19,764 nucleotides of DNA from Chitinophaga pinensis (GCA_943331145.2 CALQKL020000014.1:1-19764), one strand, 5' to 3'; counted from the stretch's first letter, positions 1 to 7,964 are shown. Made by a program: numbers and translations. The notes: generated by a model not told the origin, from the letters alone.

Positions 1-237
1 AATCCAAATAACGGACAGTTTTATATACAGTTTTTTGGAACAGATCAAAGTCAATCAGGAAAAATAACCATGTTTGATTCAAAAGGAGCAAGAGTGATTT
101 CTAAAACATTCAACTTAACATCAGCATATGAAAAAATCGAGGTGATTGCTAAAAAATTAGCAGCCGGCACATATATGATAATGATTACAGATAACAAAGG
201 AAACAAAATTAATTCTGGAAAATTGGTTAAACAGTAA
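1..237 (+). CDS. 3' end of a T9SS-sorted secreted protein (5' truncated by the window edge)
   Basis: An open frame runs from base 1 to a TAA at 235-237, giving the last 78 residues of a protein whose start lies outside the window. It begins with NPNNGQF, has a central DSKGARV and ends in SGKLVKQ. This is the layout of a type A C-terminal sorting domain, which directs a protein across the outer membrane through the type IX secretion system. It closely resembles the tail of the next gene, which has NPNNGKF, DAKGARV and ETGKVVIQ at matching positions, so the two tails are homologous. The catalytic or binding part of this protein is not visible, so its function cannot be stated. Tandem duplication with the downstream protease gene is possible but cannot be shown from the tail alone. 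Confidence 0.85.
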   Translation, partial: NPNNGQFYIQFFGTDQSQSGKITMFDSKGARVISKTFNLTSAYEKIEVIAKKLAAGTYMIMITDNKGNKINSGKLVKQ

Positions 238-260
238 AAATTGTTTTCATAAGATTGTTA

Positions 261-289
261 AGGGTCTCCATATCGAGACCCTTTTTTTA
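261..289 (+). terminator. Intrinsic terminator of the upstream T9SS gene
   Basis: A perfect 8-bp stem (AGGGTCTC at 261-268 with GAGACCCT at 275-282) encloses a 6-nt loop. A run of seven T residues (282-288) follows directly. It lies 24 nt after the stop codon at 237, so it should separate this transcript from the downstream protease gene. Confidence 0.85.
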
Positions 290-334
290 TTAAACAGGGT
301 GGGGTTACTCACAAAAATGATGTATTTTACGTCG

Positions 335-355
335 CGATTTTACAAACCAAAATCG
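335..355 (+). other. Perfect inverted repeat in the leader of the M36 protease gene
   Basis: CGATTTT (335-341) and AAAATCG (349-355) are exact reverse complements around a 7-nt loop. The repeat ends nine nt before the ATG at 365. It could be an mRNA leader hairpin or a protein-binding site. No T run follows it, so it is not a terminator. The function is unknown. Confidence 0.4.
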
Positions 356-364
356 AATATTTAT

Positions 365-3300
365 ATGAAAAAAATTCTACTCGTTATTTTTTCTGTTTTA
401 TCCATCAATACAATTTTTGCTCAGAACATTAGTGAAGCAGATGCATTTAAATTGCTACAACAAAATGGTAATGAAATCGGATTAAATTCAACTGATTTAA
501 GTAATTCAATTGTTAGCGATGCTTACAACAATAATTATTCAAAACTGCAAATGATTTATGTTCAACAGTCTTATTTGGGTTTGCCGATTTACAATCAAAT
601 TCAAACGTTGGCATTTAAATCAGGGAAATTGGTTTCTAAAGCTGGGAGTAGAATTTCAGGAATAGAAAAAAGGACATTAGGTAATAATGGAATTCCTACC
701 ATTGATGCAACATCTGCGGTTTTATCTGCAATGGCTGATCGTAAATTATCAACTTCAAGAAATCTTGAAATCATAAAGGTTGAAAAAAATGGACATAAAG
801 TTTTCTTTGACAAAATGAATGTGTCAAGAGAAAACATAAGTGCAGAATTGGTTTGGGTTCCCATTGAAGAAGGGAAAAAAATAGTGCTATGTTGGCAAGT
901 TTATTTGATCCCAACAAATGCTTCTGATTATTGGATGGTTCGTGTAAATGCAAACGACAATTCAATAGTTGGGATAGATAACTATACCGTTACTTGTAAT
1001 TGGGGCGAACCAGAAGTTGGATTTTTACATTTAAATGATCATCCAAAAAACGAACTTATTTCAATTAATAATAATGCACCAACAATTTCAAAAAATCTAG
1101 TTTTAGAAAATAGCCCAAGTATTGTAAACACTGTTACGTACCGTGTTATTCCTTATCCTGCGGAAAGTCCGCAACATACTGGTGGTGCGCATGCAGTGGT
1201 AACTAATCCATGGACATTAACATCTGGAAATGCAACTACTTTAAAATGGCACAACAATGGCACATTGGATTTCAATTACACCAGAGGGAATAATGTTTGG
1301 GCTCAAGAAGATAGAAATGGTAACAATGGAACGGGGATTCCGGCAACATCAACGACGCCTTCGGATCCTTTAAGTTTTGAATTTACACCAAGTTATACAG
1401 TTACACCAACACAAACCACACCAGTACCCAATCAGCAATTTAATATCACCAATTTATTTTACTGGAATAACATCATTCACGATTTAACTTATCAATATGG
1501 ATTTGATGAAGTGTCTGGAAATTTCCAAGCGTCTAACCTTGGCCGTGGTGGTGCAGAAAATGATTATGTACTAGCAGATGCCCAAGATGGCTCAGGAACA
1601 AATAATGCCAATTTTGCTACGCCTGCTGATGGTGGAAGTGGAAGAATGCAAATGTATCTCTGGAGTGGTGCAGTTCAAAAAGATGGAGATGTTGACAATG
1701 GTATTATTAGCCATGAGTTCGCACATGGTATTTCAAATCGATTAACTGGTGGACCAGCACAAGCGGGATGTTTACAAAACACAGAACAAATGGGAGAGGG
1801 CTGGAGTGATTATTATGGATTGATGTACACACAAAATTGGGCAACGTCAACACTAACTACAGGATTTAGTACACCAAGATCTGTAGGCACTTATGCTTCT
1901 GGACAATCAGCATCTTCTGTAGGTATCCGTACTCAAAGATATTGCACGAATTTTAATGTTAATAATAAAGTATATGCTGCCACAATTCCTACTGCTGTTC
2001 ATGATAGAGGAGAAATTTGGTGTGCTGCGCTTTGGGATATGACATGGAATATCATTAATCAAGTAGGATTTATCAACCCTAATTTATTTGATACGACCAA
2101 TCAAGGGGGAAACAGCATTGCATTGCGTTTGGTAACAGAAGGGATGAAGCTTCAACCATGTAGTCCAGGATTTATAGATGCTAGAAATGGTATTTTACAA
2201 GCCGATCAAATTTTATATGGTGGGGCACACTTATGCGCAATTTGGGAAGCATTTAGAAGAAGAGGAATGGGTGCATTTGCCTCTCAAGGTTCGTCAGGAA
2301 GTGTAACGGATCAAGTAGCAGATTTTACTGTTGGAACAGCTACATTAAGATTGACTCAAAGTGTTCAACAAGTTTTGGAGGGGGATAATGTTACGTACAC
2401 CAATACAATAATCACAGATAATTGTGGTGGTATTACCAATTTCTTACTTACAGATACTTTGCCAACAAACGTTACTTATGTAAGTGGCGGAACGTATAAT
2501 GCAGCGAATCGTGTGGTGAGTTTTACTGTAACACAAGCCGCAGGACAAACACAACAATATGCATTTACTGTAAGAACCAACCCTGGAAGTTATTTCCCTA
2601 CGGTTAACTTATTTGAAGATTCAGCAAATGGCCCAGGAACTTCACCATATTGGACAACAACTTCTACAACAACTGGAAACTGGAGTGTTTCAAGTGCAAG
2701 AAGCTTTAGTCCAACTAAATCATATTTTTCAACTAATCTAGATGTACAATCTGATCAATCATTGGTGTTAACAAATGCAATTGCGCTTGGCGCAACTCCG
2801 CCACCATTAACTTTCCGTCATTGGTTTAATTGCGAAAGTACATATGATGGTGGTGTACTTGAAGCAAGTACCGATGGAGGAGCAACTTGGAACGATATGC
2901 AACCAAACTTCTTAAAAGGTGGTTATGTTGCAACTATGGATGCAACTACATTATTGAACGGCAGAAGAGCATGGACTGGAAGTAGCGATAATAAATTCAT
3001 CAAAACTAAAGTGAACCTAACGCCTTATGCCAATCAGAATATTAAAATCAGATTTAGATTCACTACGGATGTAGGAACAAATTTGGAAGGATGGTATGTT
3101 GATGATATCGCATTTAAGAATCAAGCGTTAGTAGAAATCCAAAGTAATTTGTTTGGAAGCAACGGCATTCGTGTAGGCATCACCGATACGTTTACCATCA
3201 TTAATCCACAAAATAGTTGTGTTGCAGCAGCGGTAGGGACTTCGCCATCTAATGCAACTGCATGTGTTGGAGGAGACGTAACATTTAGTCCAACAGTTAC

Positions 3301-4840
3301 TGGTACCAATCCAGCTTATCAATGGCAAGTGAGTACAGATGGCGGTTTGACATTTAGTAATATTATTGGTGCTAATAGTGCAACATACACTATTAGTAAT
3401 GTTGACTTAGGCATAAGCGGTAATAAATATAGGGTTTTCGTAACCAATGATTGTCCTTCAACAGCTACTTCATTAGCAGCAACATTAACGGTAACAACTC
3501 CGGCAACTATAGTTTCAGAGCCAGTTTCACAAACAATTTGTGCTGGTGGAAACGCGACATTTATTGCACAAACTTCAGGAACTGTTCAAAACTATCAATG
3601 GCAAGTAAGTGCCGATGGCGGAACGACGTTTACAAATATTCAAGGTGCAAATGCAGTAACATTAAATCTCTCTAATGTTACATCATCAATGAACAATCAA
3701 TTGTATCATTTGAATGTATTGGGATGTGGAACAACACCAGTAGTATCTTCAAATGTTAGTTTAACTGTAAACCCAACAGCTGCAATAGTTTCGCAGCCAT
3801 CTAATGCAACAGTTTGCTTGGGGAATAATGCAAGTTTAAATGTAAGTGCTTCTGGAACGAACTTAACTTATCAATGGCAAATGAGTACAGATGGAGGCGT
3901 TAGTTTTACTGATATTTTAGGAGCAACAAATGCATCAGTTACAATAAATAATGTTACAACTGCTATGAACAATTATCAATATCATGTAATTGTTAATAGT
4001 ACAACTTGTCCGAGTGCAACAACATCAACCAATGCGGCATTAACGATAAATACTGGCGCTACAATAAGTGCACAACCTACAAGCGCGGTAATTTGTGTTG
4101 GAAAAAACACAACAATTTCGGTTACTTCACCTGATGCGGGAATTGGTTATCAATGGCAATTAAGCACTGATGGCGGAACAGTTTATAACAATATTTCGGG
4201 CGAAACCAATAGCAGCATCGTTTTAAACAATGTAACTTTTTCGATGAACAATAATAAATACAGGGCGGTTATAACAAATGTATGTGCTAGCATTAATTCT
4301 AATGTTGCTACACTTACCGTAAATCAATTGCCTTTAATTTCTGTAACAGCTTCGCCTTCTGCTGTTATTTTTCCTGGTCAAAATATTAGTTTAACGGCAA
4401 GTGTAAATTCTAGTGTTAATACATACAATTGGTACAACAATGGAACATTGGTATCAGGGCAAAACTCAAGTACGATAAATATTACTTCTGCTTCTATAGG
4501 TAATTATAGTGTGTCCGTGGTTGACTTAAATGGCTGTATTAATAGTTCAGAAAACATCAATGTTAGAGACACTATCTTAACCTATACATTTATTTTCCCT
4601 AATCCAAACAATGGAAAGTTTAAAGTTAGATTTGAGGGTGTTCCTTATAATGCTTTACCAAGATTTATAACAATTTATGATGCAAAAGGAGCAAGAGTAT
4701 ACAAGCAATCATTTGTAGTTACAGCATCATATCAAATCATGGATGTTGATGCATCACACTTGAGTTCAGGCGTTTACGCATTGGCACTTTCAGATGTTAA
4801 CGGAGAGGTTTTGGAAACAGGCAAGGTGGTTATACAGTAG
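365..4840 (+). CDS. Secreted M36 (fungalysin-type) zinc metalloprotease with Ig-like repeats and T9SS sorting domain
   Basis: This 1491-residue exported protease should digest extracellular protein. The chosen ATG gives a clean signal peptide (residues 1-19, MKKILLVIFSV...TIFA); the longer GTG start at 299 would bury it. The order is an FTP-type propeptide (about 20-200, with LGLPIYNQ), then the M36 catalytic domain. That domain has H450-E-F-A-H454 followed by SNRLTGG, and E478 in GEGWSDY as the third zinc ligand, the arrangement expected for the family. Next come a DUF11-like beta domain (about 660-745) and a MAM/jelly-roll-like domain (about 746-918, ending GWYVDDIAF). Four Ig-like repeats with YQWQ cores at residues 985, 1077, 1169 and 1262 and a weaker fifth with YNWY follow. 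A T9SS type A sorting domain (about 1411-1491) closes the protein. The protease and T9SS calls are firm; the roles of the accessory domains in substrate or surface binding are inference. Confidence 0.92.
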   Translation: MKKILLVIFSVLSINTIFAQNISEADAFKLLQQNGNEIGLNSTDLSNSIVSDAYNNNYSKLQMIYVQQSYLGLPIYNQIQTLAFKSGKLVSKAGSRISGIEKRTLGNNGIPTIDATSAVLSAMADRKLSTSRNLEIIKVEKNGHKVFFDKMNVSRENISAELVWVPIEEGKKIVLCWQVYLIPTNASDYWMVRVNANDNSIVGIDNYTVTCNWGEPEVGFLHLNDHPKNELISINNNAPTISKNLVLENSPSIVNTVTYRVIPYPAESPQHTGGAHAVVTNPWTLTSGNATTLKWHNNGTLDFNYTRGNNVWAQEDRNGNNGTGIPATSTTPSDPLSFEFTPSYTVTPTQTTPVPNQQFNITNLFYWNNIIHDLTYQYGFDEVSGNFQASNLGRGGAENDYVLADAQDGSGTNNANFATPADGGSGRMQMYLWSGAVQKDGDVDNGIISHEFAHGISNRLTGGPAQAGCLQNTEQMGEGWSDYYGLMYTQNWATSTLTTGFSTPRSVGTYASGQSASSVGIRTQRYCTNFNVNNKVYAATIPTAVHDRGEIWCAALWDMTWNIINQVGFINPNLFDTTNQGGNSIALRLVTEGMKLQPCSPGFIDARNGILQADQILYGGAHLCAIWEAFRRRGMGAFASQGSSGSVTDQVADFTVGTATLRLTQSVQQVLEGDNVTYTNTIITDNCGGITNFLLTDTLPTNVTYVSGGTYNAANRVVSFTVTQAAGQTQQYAFTVRTNPGSYFPTVNLFEDSANGPGTSPYWTTTSTTTGNWSVSSARSFSPTKSYFSTNLDVQSDQSLVLTNAIALGATPPPLTFRHWFNCESTYDGGVLEASTDGGATWNDMQPNFLKGGYVATMDATTLLNGRRAWTGSSDNKFIKTKVNLTPYANQNIKIRFRFTTDVGTNLEGWYVDDIAFKNQALVEIQSNLFGSNGIRVGITDTFTIINPQNSCVAAAVGTSPSNATACVGGDVTFSPTVTGTNPAYQWQVSTDGGLTFSNIIGANSATYTISNVDLGISGNKYRVFVTNDCPSTATSLAATLTVTTPATIVSEPVSQTICAGGNATFIAQTSGTVQNYQWQVSADGGTTFTNIQGANAVTLNLSNVTSSMNNQLYHLNVLGCGTTPVVSSNVSLTVNPTAAIVSQPSNATVCLGNNASLNVSASGTNLTYQWQMSTDGGVSFTDILGATNASVTINNVTTAMNNYQYHVIVNSTTCPSATTSTNAALTINTGATISAQPTSAVICVGKNTTISVTSPDAGIGYQWQLSTDGGTVYNNISGETNSSIVLNNVTFSMNNNKYRAVITNVCASINSNVATLTVNQLPLISVTASPSAVIFPGQNISLTASVNSSVNTYNWYNNGTLVSGQNSSTINITSASIGNYSVSVVDLNGCINSSENINVRDTILTYTFIFPNPNNGKFKVRFEGVPYNALPRFITIYDAKGARVYKQSFVVTASYQIMDVDASHLSSGVYALALSDVNGEVLETGKVVIQ
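3210..4325 (+). repeat. Four tandem Ig-like domain repeats inside the M36 protease gene
   Basis: The codons for the YQWQ core fall at 3317, 3593, 3869 and 4148. The spacings are therefore 276, 276 and 279 bp, or 92, 92 and 93 residues. Each unit has a Cys near its start (TACVGG, TICAGG, TVCLGN, VICVGK), the YQWQ-STDGG core and a later N-Y/K-x-Y strand. The regular length points to internal duplication. The nucleotide sequences have diverged, so recent slippage is unlikely. Confidence 0.8.
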
Positions 4841-4843
4841 AAG

Positions 4844-4934
4844 AGGTTAAAGACGTTTGAGATGTTTATGAGGTTTGAGAAGTTTCAGAAGTTCAAAAGG
4901 TTCAATAAGTTCAATGCGTTCAAAAGGTTGGAAG
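4844..4934 (+). repeat. 9-bp-periodic GGTTCAA-type repeat tract, copy 1
   Basis: It starts four bases after the protease stop codon. From about 4872 it is a chain of degenerate 9-mers: AGGTTTGAG, AAGTTTCAG, AAGTTCAAA, AGGTTCAAT, AAGTTCAAT, GCGTTCAAA, AGGTTGGA. Read in frame it would encode alternating basic and Phe residues, but no credible gene uses it. A second copy lies on the minus strand at 7518-7583, sharing the 19-mer gaagttcaaaaggttcaat and the 15-mer gttcaaaaggttgga. The two copies differ by exactly one 9-bp unit between those blocks. Confidence 0.8.
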
Positions 4935-4967
4935 CAAATTCCAATTATTAGCAACTTTGTTTTCAAA

Positions 4968-5049
4968 AAACTTCGTGTCTTTGCGTCTTTGTGCCTTCGT
5001 GTTTCAATAAACTTCGTGTCTTTGCGTCTTCGTGCCTTCGTGTTTCAAA
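4968..5049 (+). repeat. Two tandem 41-bp CTTCGTG-rich repeats
   Basis: Units 4968-5008 and 5009-5049 both begin AAACTTCGTGTCTTTGCGTC and end CCTTCGTGTTTCAA, with one or two differences. A degenerate start of a third unit (AACCTCGAG) follows. Each unit is itself built from CTTCGTG/CTTTGCG heptamer-like pieces. Short open frames across it (such as 4875-5108) are translations of the repeat and not genes. Similar CTTCGTG-type intergenic repeats occur in many Bacteroidota genomes, as far as I recall. Confidence 0.75.
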
Positions 5050-5071
5050 AAACCTCGAGTTCCCAAAACAA

Positions 5072-5098
5072 AAAAGCCGACTATCGAAGCCGGCTTTT
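5072..5098. terminator. Bidirectional terminator between convergent protease genes
   Basis: AAAAGCCG (5072-5079) pairs perfectly with CGGCTTTT (5091-5098) around an 11-nt loop. On the minus strand the stem is followed by a T-rich run (TTTTTTGTTTT), which suits the metzincin gene ending at 5119. On the plus strand a shorter T tract follows, which could stop transcription from the M36 gene. Confidence 0.8.
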
Positions 5099-5118
5099 CA
5101 TTTATTAAATGTTTATTT

Positions 5119-6696
5119 TTATTGTTTAACAATGCGTTCTGTCATTTTTTGTGTTGTTCCAAAAATTTGTAGGAAATAAATACCAGCACTCTTTCCGATC
5201 ATATTGATTTGTTGATTTCCTTTATATCCGCTTCCCATTTCCAATACTCTGCCATAATTATCCATTAATTTGTATTGGTAGTTTTCGTTCGCTGTTAAAG
5301 ATATTTTATCAGATACAAAATTACCAATTGTAAATGCTTTTATTTTATTTTCTATTCCTTTTAAATAAATGACGTTAGAATACATGATTTGATTGTAAAT
5401 CGATGTTGCTTTTAAACGATAAAACTTATTATCTGTTGGCGCGCAAGAAAATACTTTTGCATTATCTGTTATGGTTGACATTTTATTGAATGTTTCGCCA
5501 TTTAATGAACTTTCAATTTCTAATTTTTGTAAAGGCTCATCTGTAATAATATCCCAATTTAATTGATGTGCATTTTTTACTAAGCTACCACTTAACGATA
5601 CTTTAGTTATTGGTAAAGCACTTCTAAATCCAGTTATCGTATAAGAACCAATGCTGCTGTAATTATTAGCATTTACATTTCCAGTTCCATCTAAGGCCAA
5701 ATAATAAACGCCAGTTTTTAATGTAGTGTCCAAACTAACAGATAATGATGTTAATGGATCGTAAGTTCTTATTAATTGTTTTGATTCGTTATACAACAAC
5801 AATTTGATGTCAAGATTTGATCCGCTGTTGCCAACTCCATTGCTGTATGGAGTCGCATCAATATGAAGTGTTGAACTTTGCGTGAATTGAATTCTAAATA
5901 CATCTTTATCGTTATTGGTTGTAATAATACCGTCGTTGCTAAAAGAGGTACTGCTTAATGTGTATGAATTTGCGTCCAAAGAATCAGCGTAATCATCTGT
6001 ACGATATCCAAATCCGTTTGCATTGGTAATGATACTTAAATTATCTTGTGTGTTAGCACATCCATAAGGTGTTGGGCCGTTATTCCAACCCGTCATATTT
6101 CTATTGTAACTATTTCCCATAATTGGCGCCCATCCTATTTCACCCGTTCCGTTTCCTGTACTATATGTTTCTGCTAATGTACAATCGGTGTTGTATTTAG
6201 ATTGATGCGATAATCCCAAAGTATGTCCGCTTTCGTGACTGCAACATTCTGCAATGAATTTGGCATTATTTGGTCCTAGACGATCAGAGAATACAAAACC
6301 TGGCGTATCATCACCCCACGTAAAAGAACCTACAAATGAAATTCCACCAACATTAGGCTTCCAGCTGCTTGTTGGCGTAATGATAATTCGTATTCTTCTT
6401 GTTAAAGGTGCAGATAAAAATTTTGTAGAATCTGTAGTGATGTTAACATTGAAAGGACGGTAATCTTCAGATACACGTTGAAATATTTCTGTGATCTGAG
6501 CATCTGTTAATGATGGCGCAACACAAAATAATTTATTCCCACCATTCCAATAAGCACTGGAAACGGTTTGTCCATCAAAATCTAAAAATATGGTTGCGGT
6601 TGCAGAGGTTAGACTATTTAATTTGGGCAATGCAAAAGCACAACTTGCCGAAAGTGTAATTAAAATAACTAAAATTGATTTGGTAAAGTTTTTCAT
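5119..6696 (-). CDS. Secreted metzincin-type zinc metalloprotease with T9SS sorting domain
   Basis: The 525-residue protein starts with a signal peptide (MKNFTKSILVILITL..., likely cut after A22). The metzincin zinc site is complete: H154-E-S-G-H158-T-L-G161-L-S-H164, with the likely Met-turn M203 in PIMG. Cys pairs around the site (CC before it, a Cys about ten residues after it) may form disulfides. A beta-rich middle region (about 240-360) resembles the pre-peptidase C-terminal type, and the last roughly 80 residues (ending KMTERIVKQ) form a T9SS type A sorting domain. It should be a secreted endopeptidase distinct in family from the M36 enzyme it faces. The exact MEROPS family (M12-like or other) cannot be set by eye. 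It lies 40 nt downstream of a small exported protein gene, probably in one transcript with it. Confidence 0.88.
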   Translation of the reverse strand: MKNFTKSILVILITLSASCAFALPKLNSLTSATATIFLDFDGQTVSSAYWNGGNKLFCVAPSLTDAQITEIFQRVSEDYRPFNVNITTDSTKFLSAPLTRRIRIIITPTSSWKPNVGGISFVGSFTWGDDTPGFVFSDRLGPNNAKFIAECCSHESGHTLGLSHQSKYNTDCTLAETYSTGNGTGEIGWAPIMGNSYNRNMTGWNNGPTPYGCANTQDNLSIITNANGFGYRTDDYADSLDANSYTLSSTSFSNDGIITTNNDKDVFRIQFTQSSTLHIDATPYSNGVGNSGSNLDIKLLLYNESKQLIRTYDPLTSLSVSLDTTLKTGVYYLALDGTGNVNANNYSSIGSYTITGFRSALPITKVSLSGSLVKNAHQLNWDIITDEPLQKLEIESSLNGETFNKMSTITDNAKVFSCAPTDNKFYRLKATSIYNQIMYSNVIYLKGIENKIKAFTIGNFVSDKISLTANENYQYKLMDNYGRVLEMGSGYKGNQQINMIGKSAGIYFLQIFGTTQKMTERIVKQ

Positions 6697-6736
6697 TGGT
6701 CTGTTTTTATCGGGATTAAGTTTTTAAATTTTAATA

Positions 6737-7192
6737 TTAATAGCTACAATCTTGAAGTATTTTATCTAAATCTATTTTTTGCAAGCTGTAATTATCGGCC
6801 AAATAGCTTTTAATTTCATACACTTCCAATGCTTCGTTGTTCATAATTCTTCCTACGTATGAAATGGTTTTGTCTTTATTTGAAATTTTAGAAAGTTGAA
6901 AAAGTGTGTTTGGGTATTGTTCAGATTTTATAACCATCGTTTGTAAATCATCATATTTCATTTCATTGCTAACAACTTGCCCAGTAAAAATGAATTTTTC
7001 GTTAAATGGAATTGATACCAATTGACCAGGCATTGAAACCAAAGTGTTTTTTAATGTATTTTTTGAAATTTCAATACTTCCAGGGAATTCAGTAAAAAGC
7101 GATTTTTTTACTTCATTTGATTTTTGAGCTTGTGCAGAGGTAGCACAAAGGCCAATAAATAATACAAAAATGATTTGTTTTAAGGTTTTCAT
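6737..7192 (-). CDS. Small exported protein of unknown function, upstream of the metzincin gene
   Basis: I do not recognise a family for this 151-residue protein. It has a clear signal peptide (MKTLKQIIFVLFIGLCATSAQA, cut before QKSN), so the mature part of about 129 residues is periplasmic or secreted. There is no lipobox, membrane segment or T9SS tail. The mature part has one Cys near the end (DCSY) and looks like a mixed alpha/beta fold, with strands such as LVSIPF, KFIFTGQVV and TISYVGRI. The gene lies 40 nt before the metzincin gene on the same strand, with no terminator in between, so cotranscription is likely. A role as a propeptide-like partner or inhibitor of that protease is speculation from position only. 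Confidence 0.75.
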   Translation of the reverse strand: MKTLKQIIFVLFIGLCATSAQAQKSNEVKKSLFTEFPGSIEISKNTLKNTLVSMPGQLVSIPFNEKFIFTGQVVSNEMKYDDLQTMVIKSEQYPNTLFQLSKISNKDKTISYVGRIMNNEALEVYEIKSYLADNYSLQKIDLDKILQDCSY

Positions 7193-7517
7193 ATCGGGTA
7201 TATTTAGGTTAATTTATATGCAATGCTCACTTTAAATAAAGAATTGCTTCACTATAACGCATGTGGATGATGGTTTAGTATGTAAGGGTGGGATTTTTTG
7301 GATGATGGGTGTAAGAAAGTTTAAATCGCTGCGCAGGTTTAGTGGTTGGAGCATGTTCCATTTTTAGCATTCAATACGTATGGGGTATGGTGTTTGGTGT
7401 TGAATTTCGGAAGTATGTACATTTATTTAACCTTAGGGAATCGGACTAATTAGAATAATAAATAATAAATTAAAAATAATGAATAAGGAAGTGGAAGCAG
7501 ACAAAATAAAGGGATAA
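7193..7517. other. Gene-poor AT-rich spacer
   Basis: Together with the repeat tract at 7518-7583 this makes a gap of 379 nt between genes (7193-7571). I see no credible open frame or RNA gene. It must hold the promoter of the small exported protein gene starting at 7192, but no TAnnTTTG match stands out there. CTGCGCAG at 7329-7336 is a perfect 8-bp palindrome with no evident role. At about 7448-7490 there is a low-complexity AATAATA-type stretch, directly beside the 9-bp repeat tract. Confidence 0.5.
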
Positions 7518-7583
7518 TCCAACCTTTTGAACCCATTGAACCTTTTGAACTTCAGAAACCTCACAAACCTCTCAAACCTCACA
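7518..7583 (-). repeat. 9-bp-periodic GGTTCAA-type repeat tract, copy 2
   Basis: On the minus strand this reads GAGGTTTGAGAGGTTTG... and then the same gaagttcaaaaggttcaat and gttcaaaaggttgga blocks as copy 1 at 4844-4934, one 9-bp unit shorter. It overlaps the end of the DCC gene: the final GAG GTT TGA of that gene (E, V, stop) is repeat sequence. Both copies lie directly 3' of a gene and in the same sense orientation as that gene. Confidence 0.8.
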
Positions 7584-7949
7584 ACTCGTTTTTCCAAACC
7601 AACGATATCTGTTTTTTGCAATGACATTATAAATGGCATCACGTATAAATGGGGGGATAATGATGAAAATGTATAGGAGTTTTATAGGACCGTTTAGCTT
7701 TTTTACAACCCTTAGTGCTGCAGTTGATTTATAATATACTTTGTTGTTCTCTATTAAAATAATACTGTTTAAAAGCGGTTGTTTAAAATGGAATTGCTGG
7801 TTTAAAGTTTCACTGAAACTGCTTTGCAATGGAGAGCGTTTAAATATTTTTTCTTTATCTCGTTTGATGATAAATCTTACAGCCGAGTTACACAAATTGC
7901 AAACGCCATCAAATAAAACGATGGATTGATTTTCATTTATGTGCTGCAT
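7572..7949 (-). CDS. DCC-family (DUF393) thiol-disulfide oxidoreductase-like protein
   Basis: This 125-residue protein matches the small DCC family, whose members carry an N-terminal DxxCxxC signature. Here it is F13-D14-G-V-C17-N-L-C20. Other family features are the RSPLQS segment (about 39-44) and the C-terminal RYRWFGK. The two cysteines suggest thiol-disulfide redox chemistry, but the substrate is unknown for the family. One hydrophobic segment (LLYIFIIIPPFI, about 90-102) is typical and may touch the membrane. The length is normal, but the last residues after GKTSC come from the 9-bp repeat tract, which supplies the stop codon. The gene follows the E2 gene on the same strand, but a strong terminator lies between them, so it probably has its own weak promoter or depends on read-through. 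Confidence 0.85.
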   Translation of the reverse strand: MQHINENQSIVLFDGVCNLCNSAVRFIIKRDKEKIFKRSPLQSSFSETLNQQFHFKQPLLNSIILIENNKVYYKSTAALRVVKKLNGPIKLLYIFIIIPPFIRDAIYNVIAKNRYRWFGKTSCEV

Positions 7950-7964
7950 ATTAAATGTTTAGGT

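Noticed and set aside
299..364. GTG start at 299 extending the M36 protease by 22 residues
   Set aside because: The extension would place charged and polar residues before the clear signal peptide that begins at the ATG at 365; the leader hairpin also lies inside it.
4875..5179. Short plus-strand open frames (4875-5108 and 4991-5179)
   Set aside because: They are translations of the 9-bp and 41-bp repeats and run across the terminator; they show no protein-like composition or start context.
7433..7642. Minus-strand open frame of 69 residues overlapping the DCC gene
   Set aside because: It reads the repeat tract and the DCC gene 3' end in another frame, giving repeated Arg/Lys-Phe residues only.
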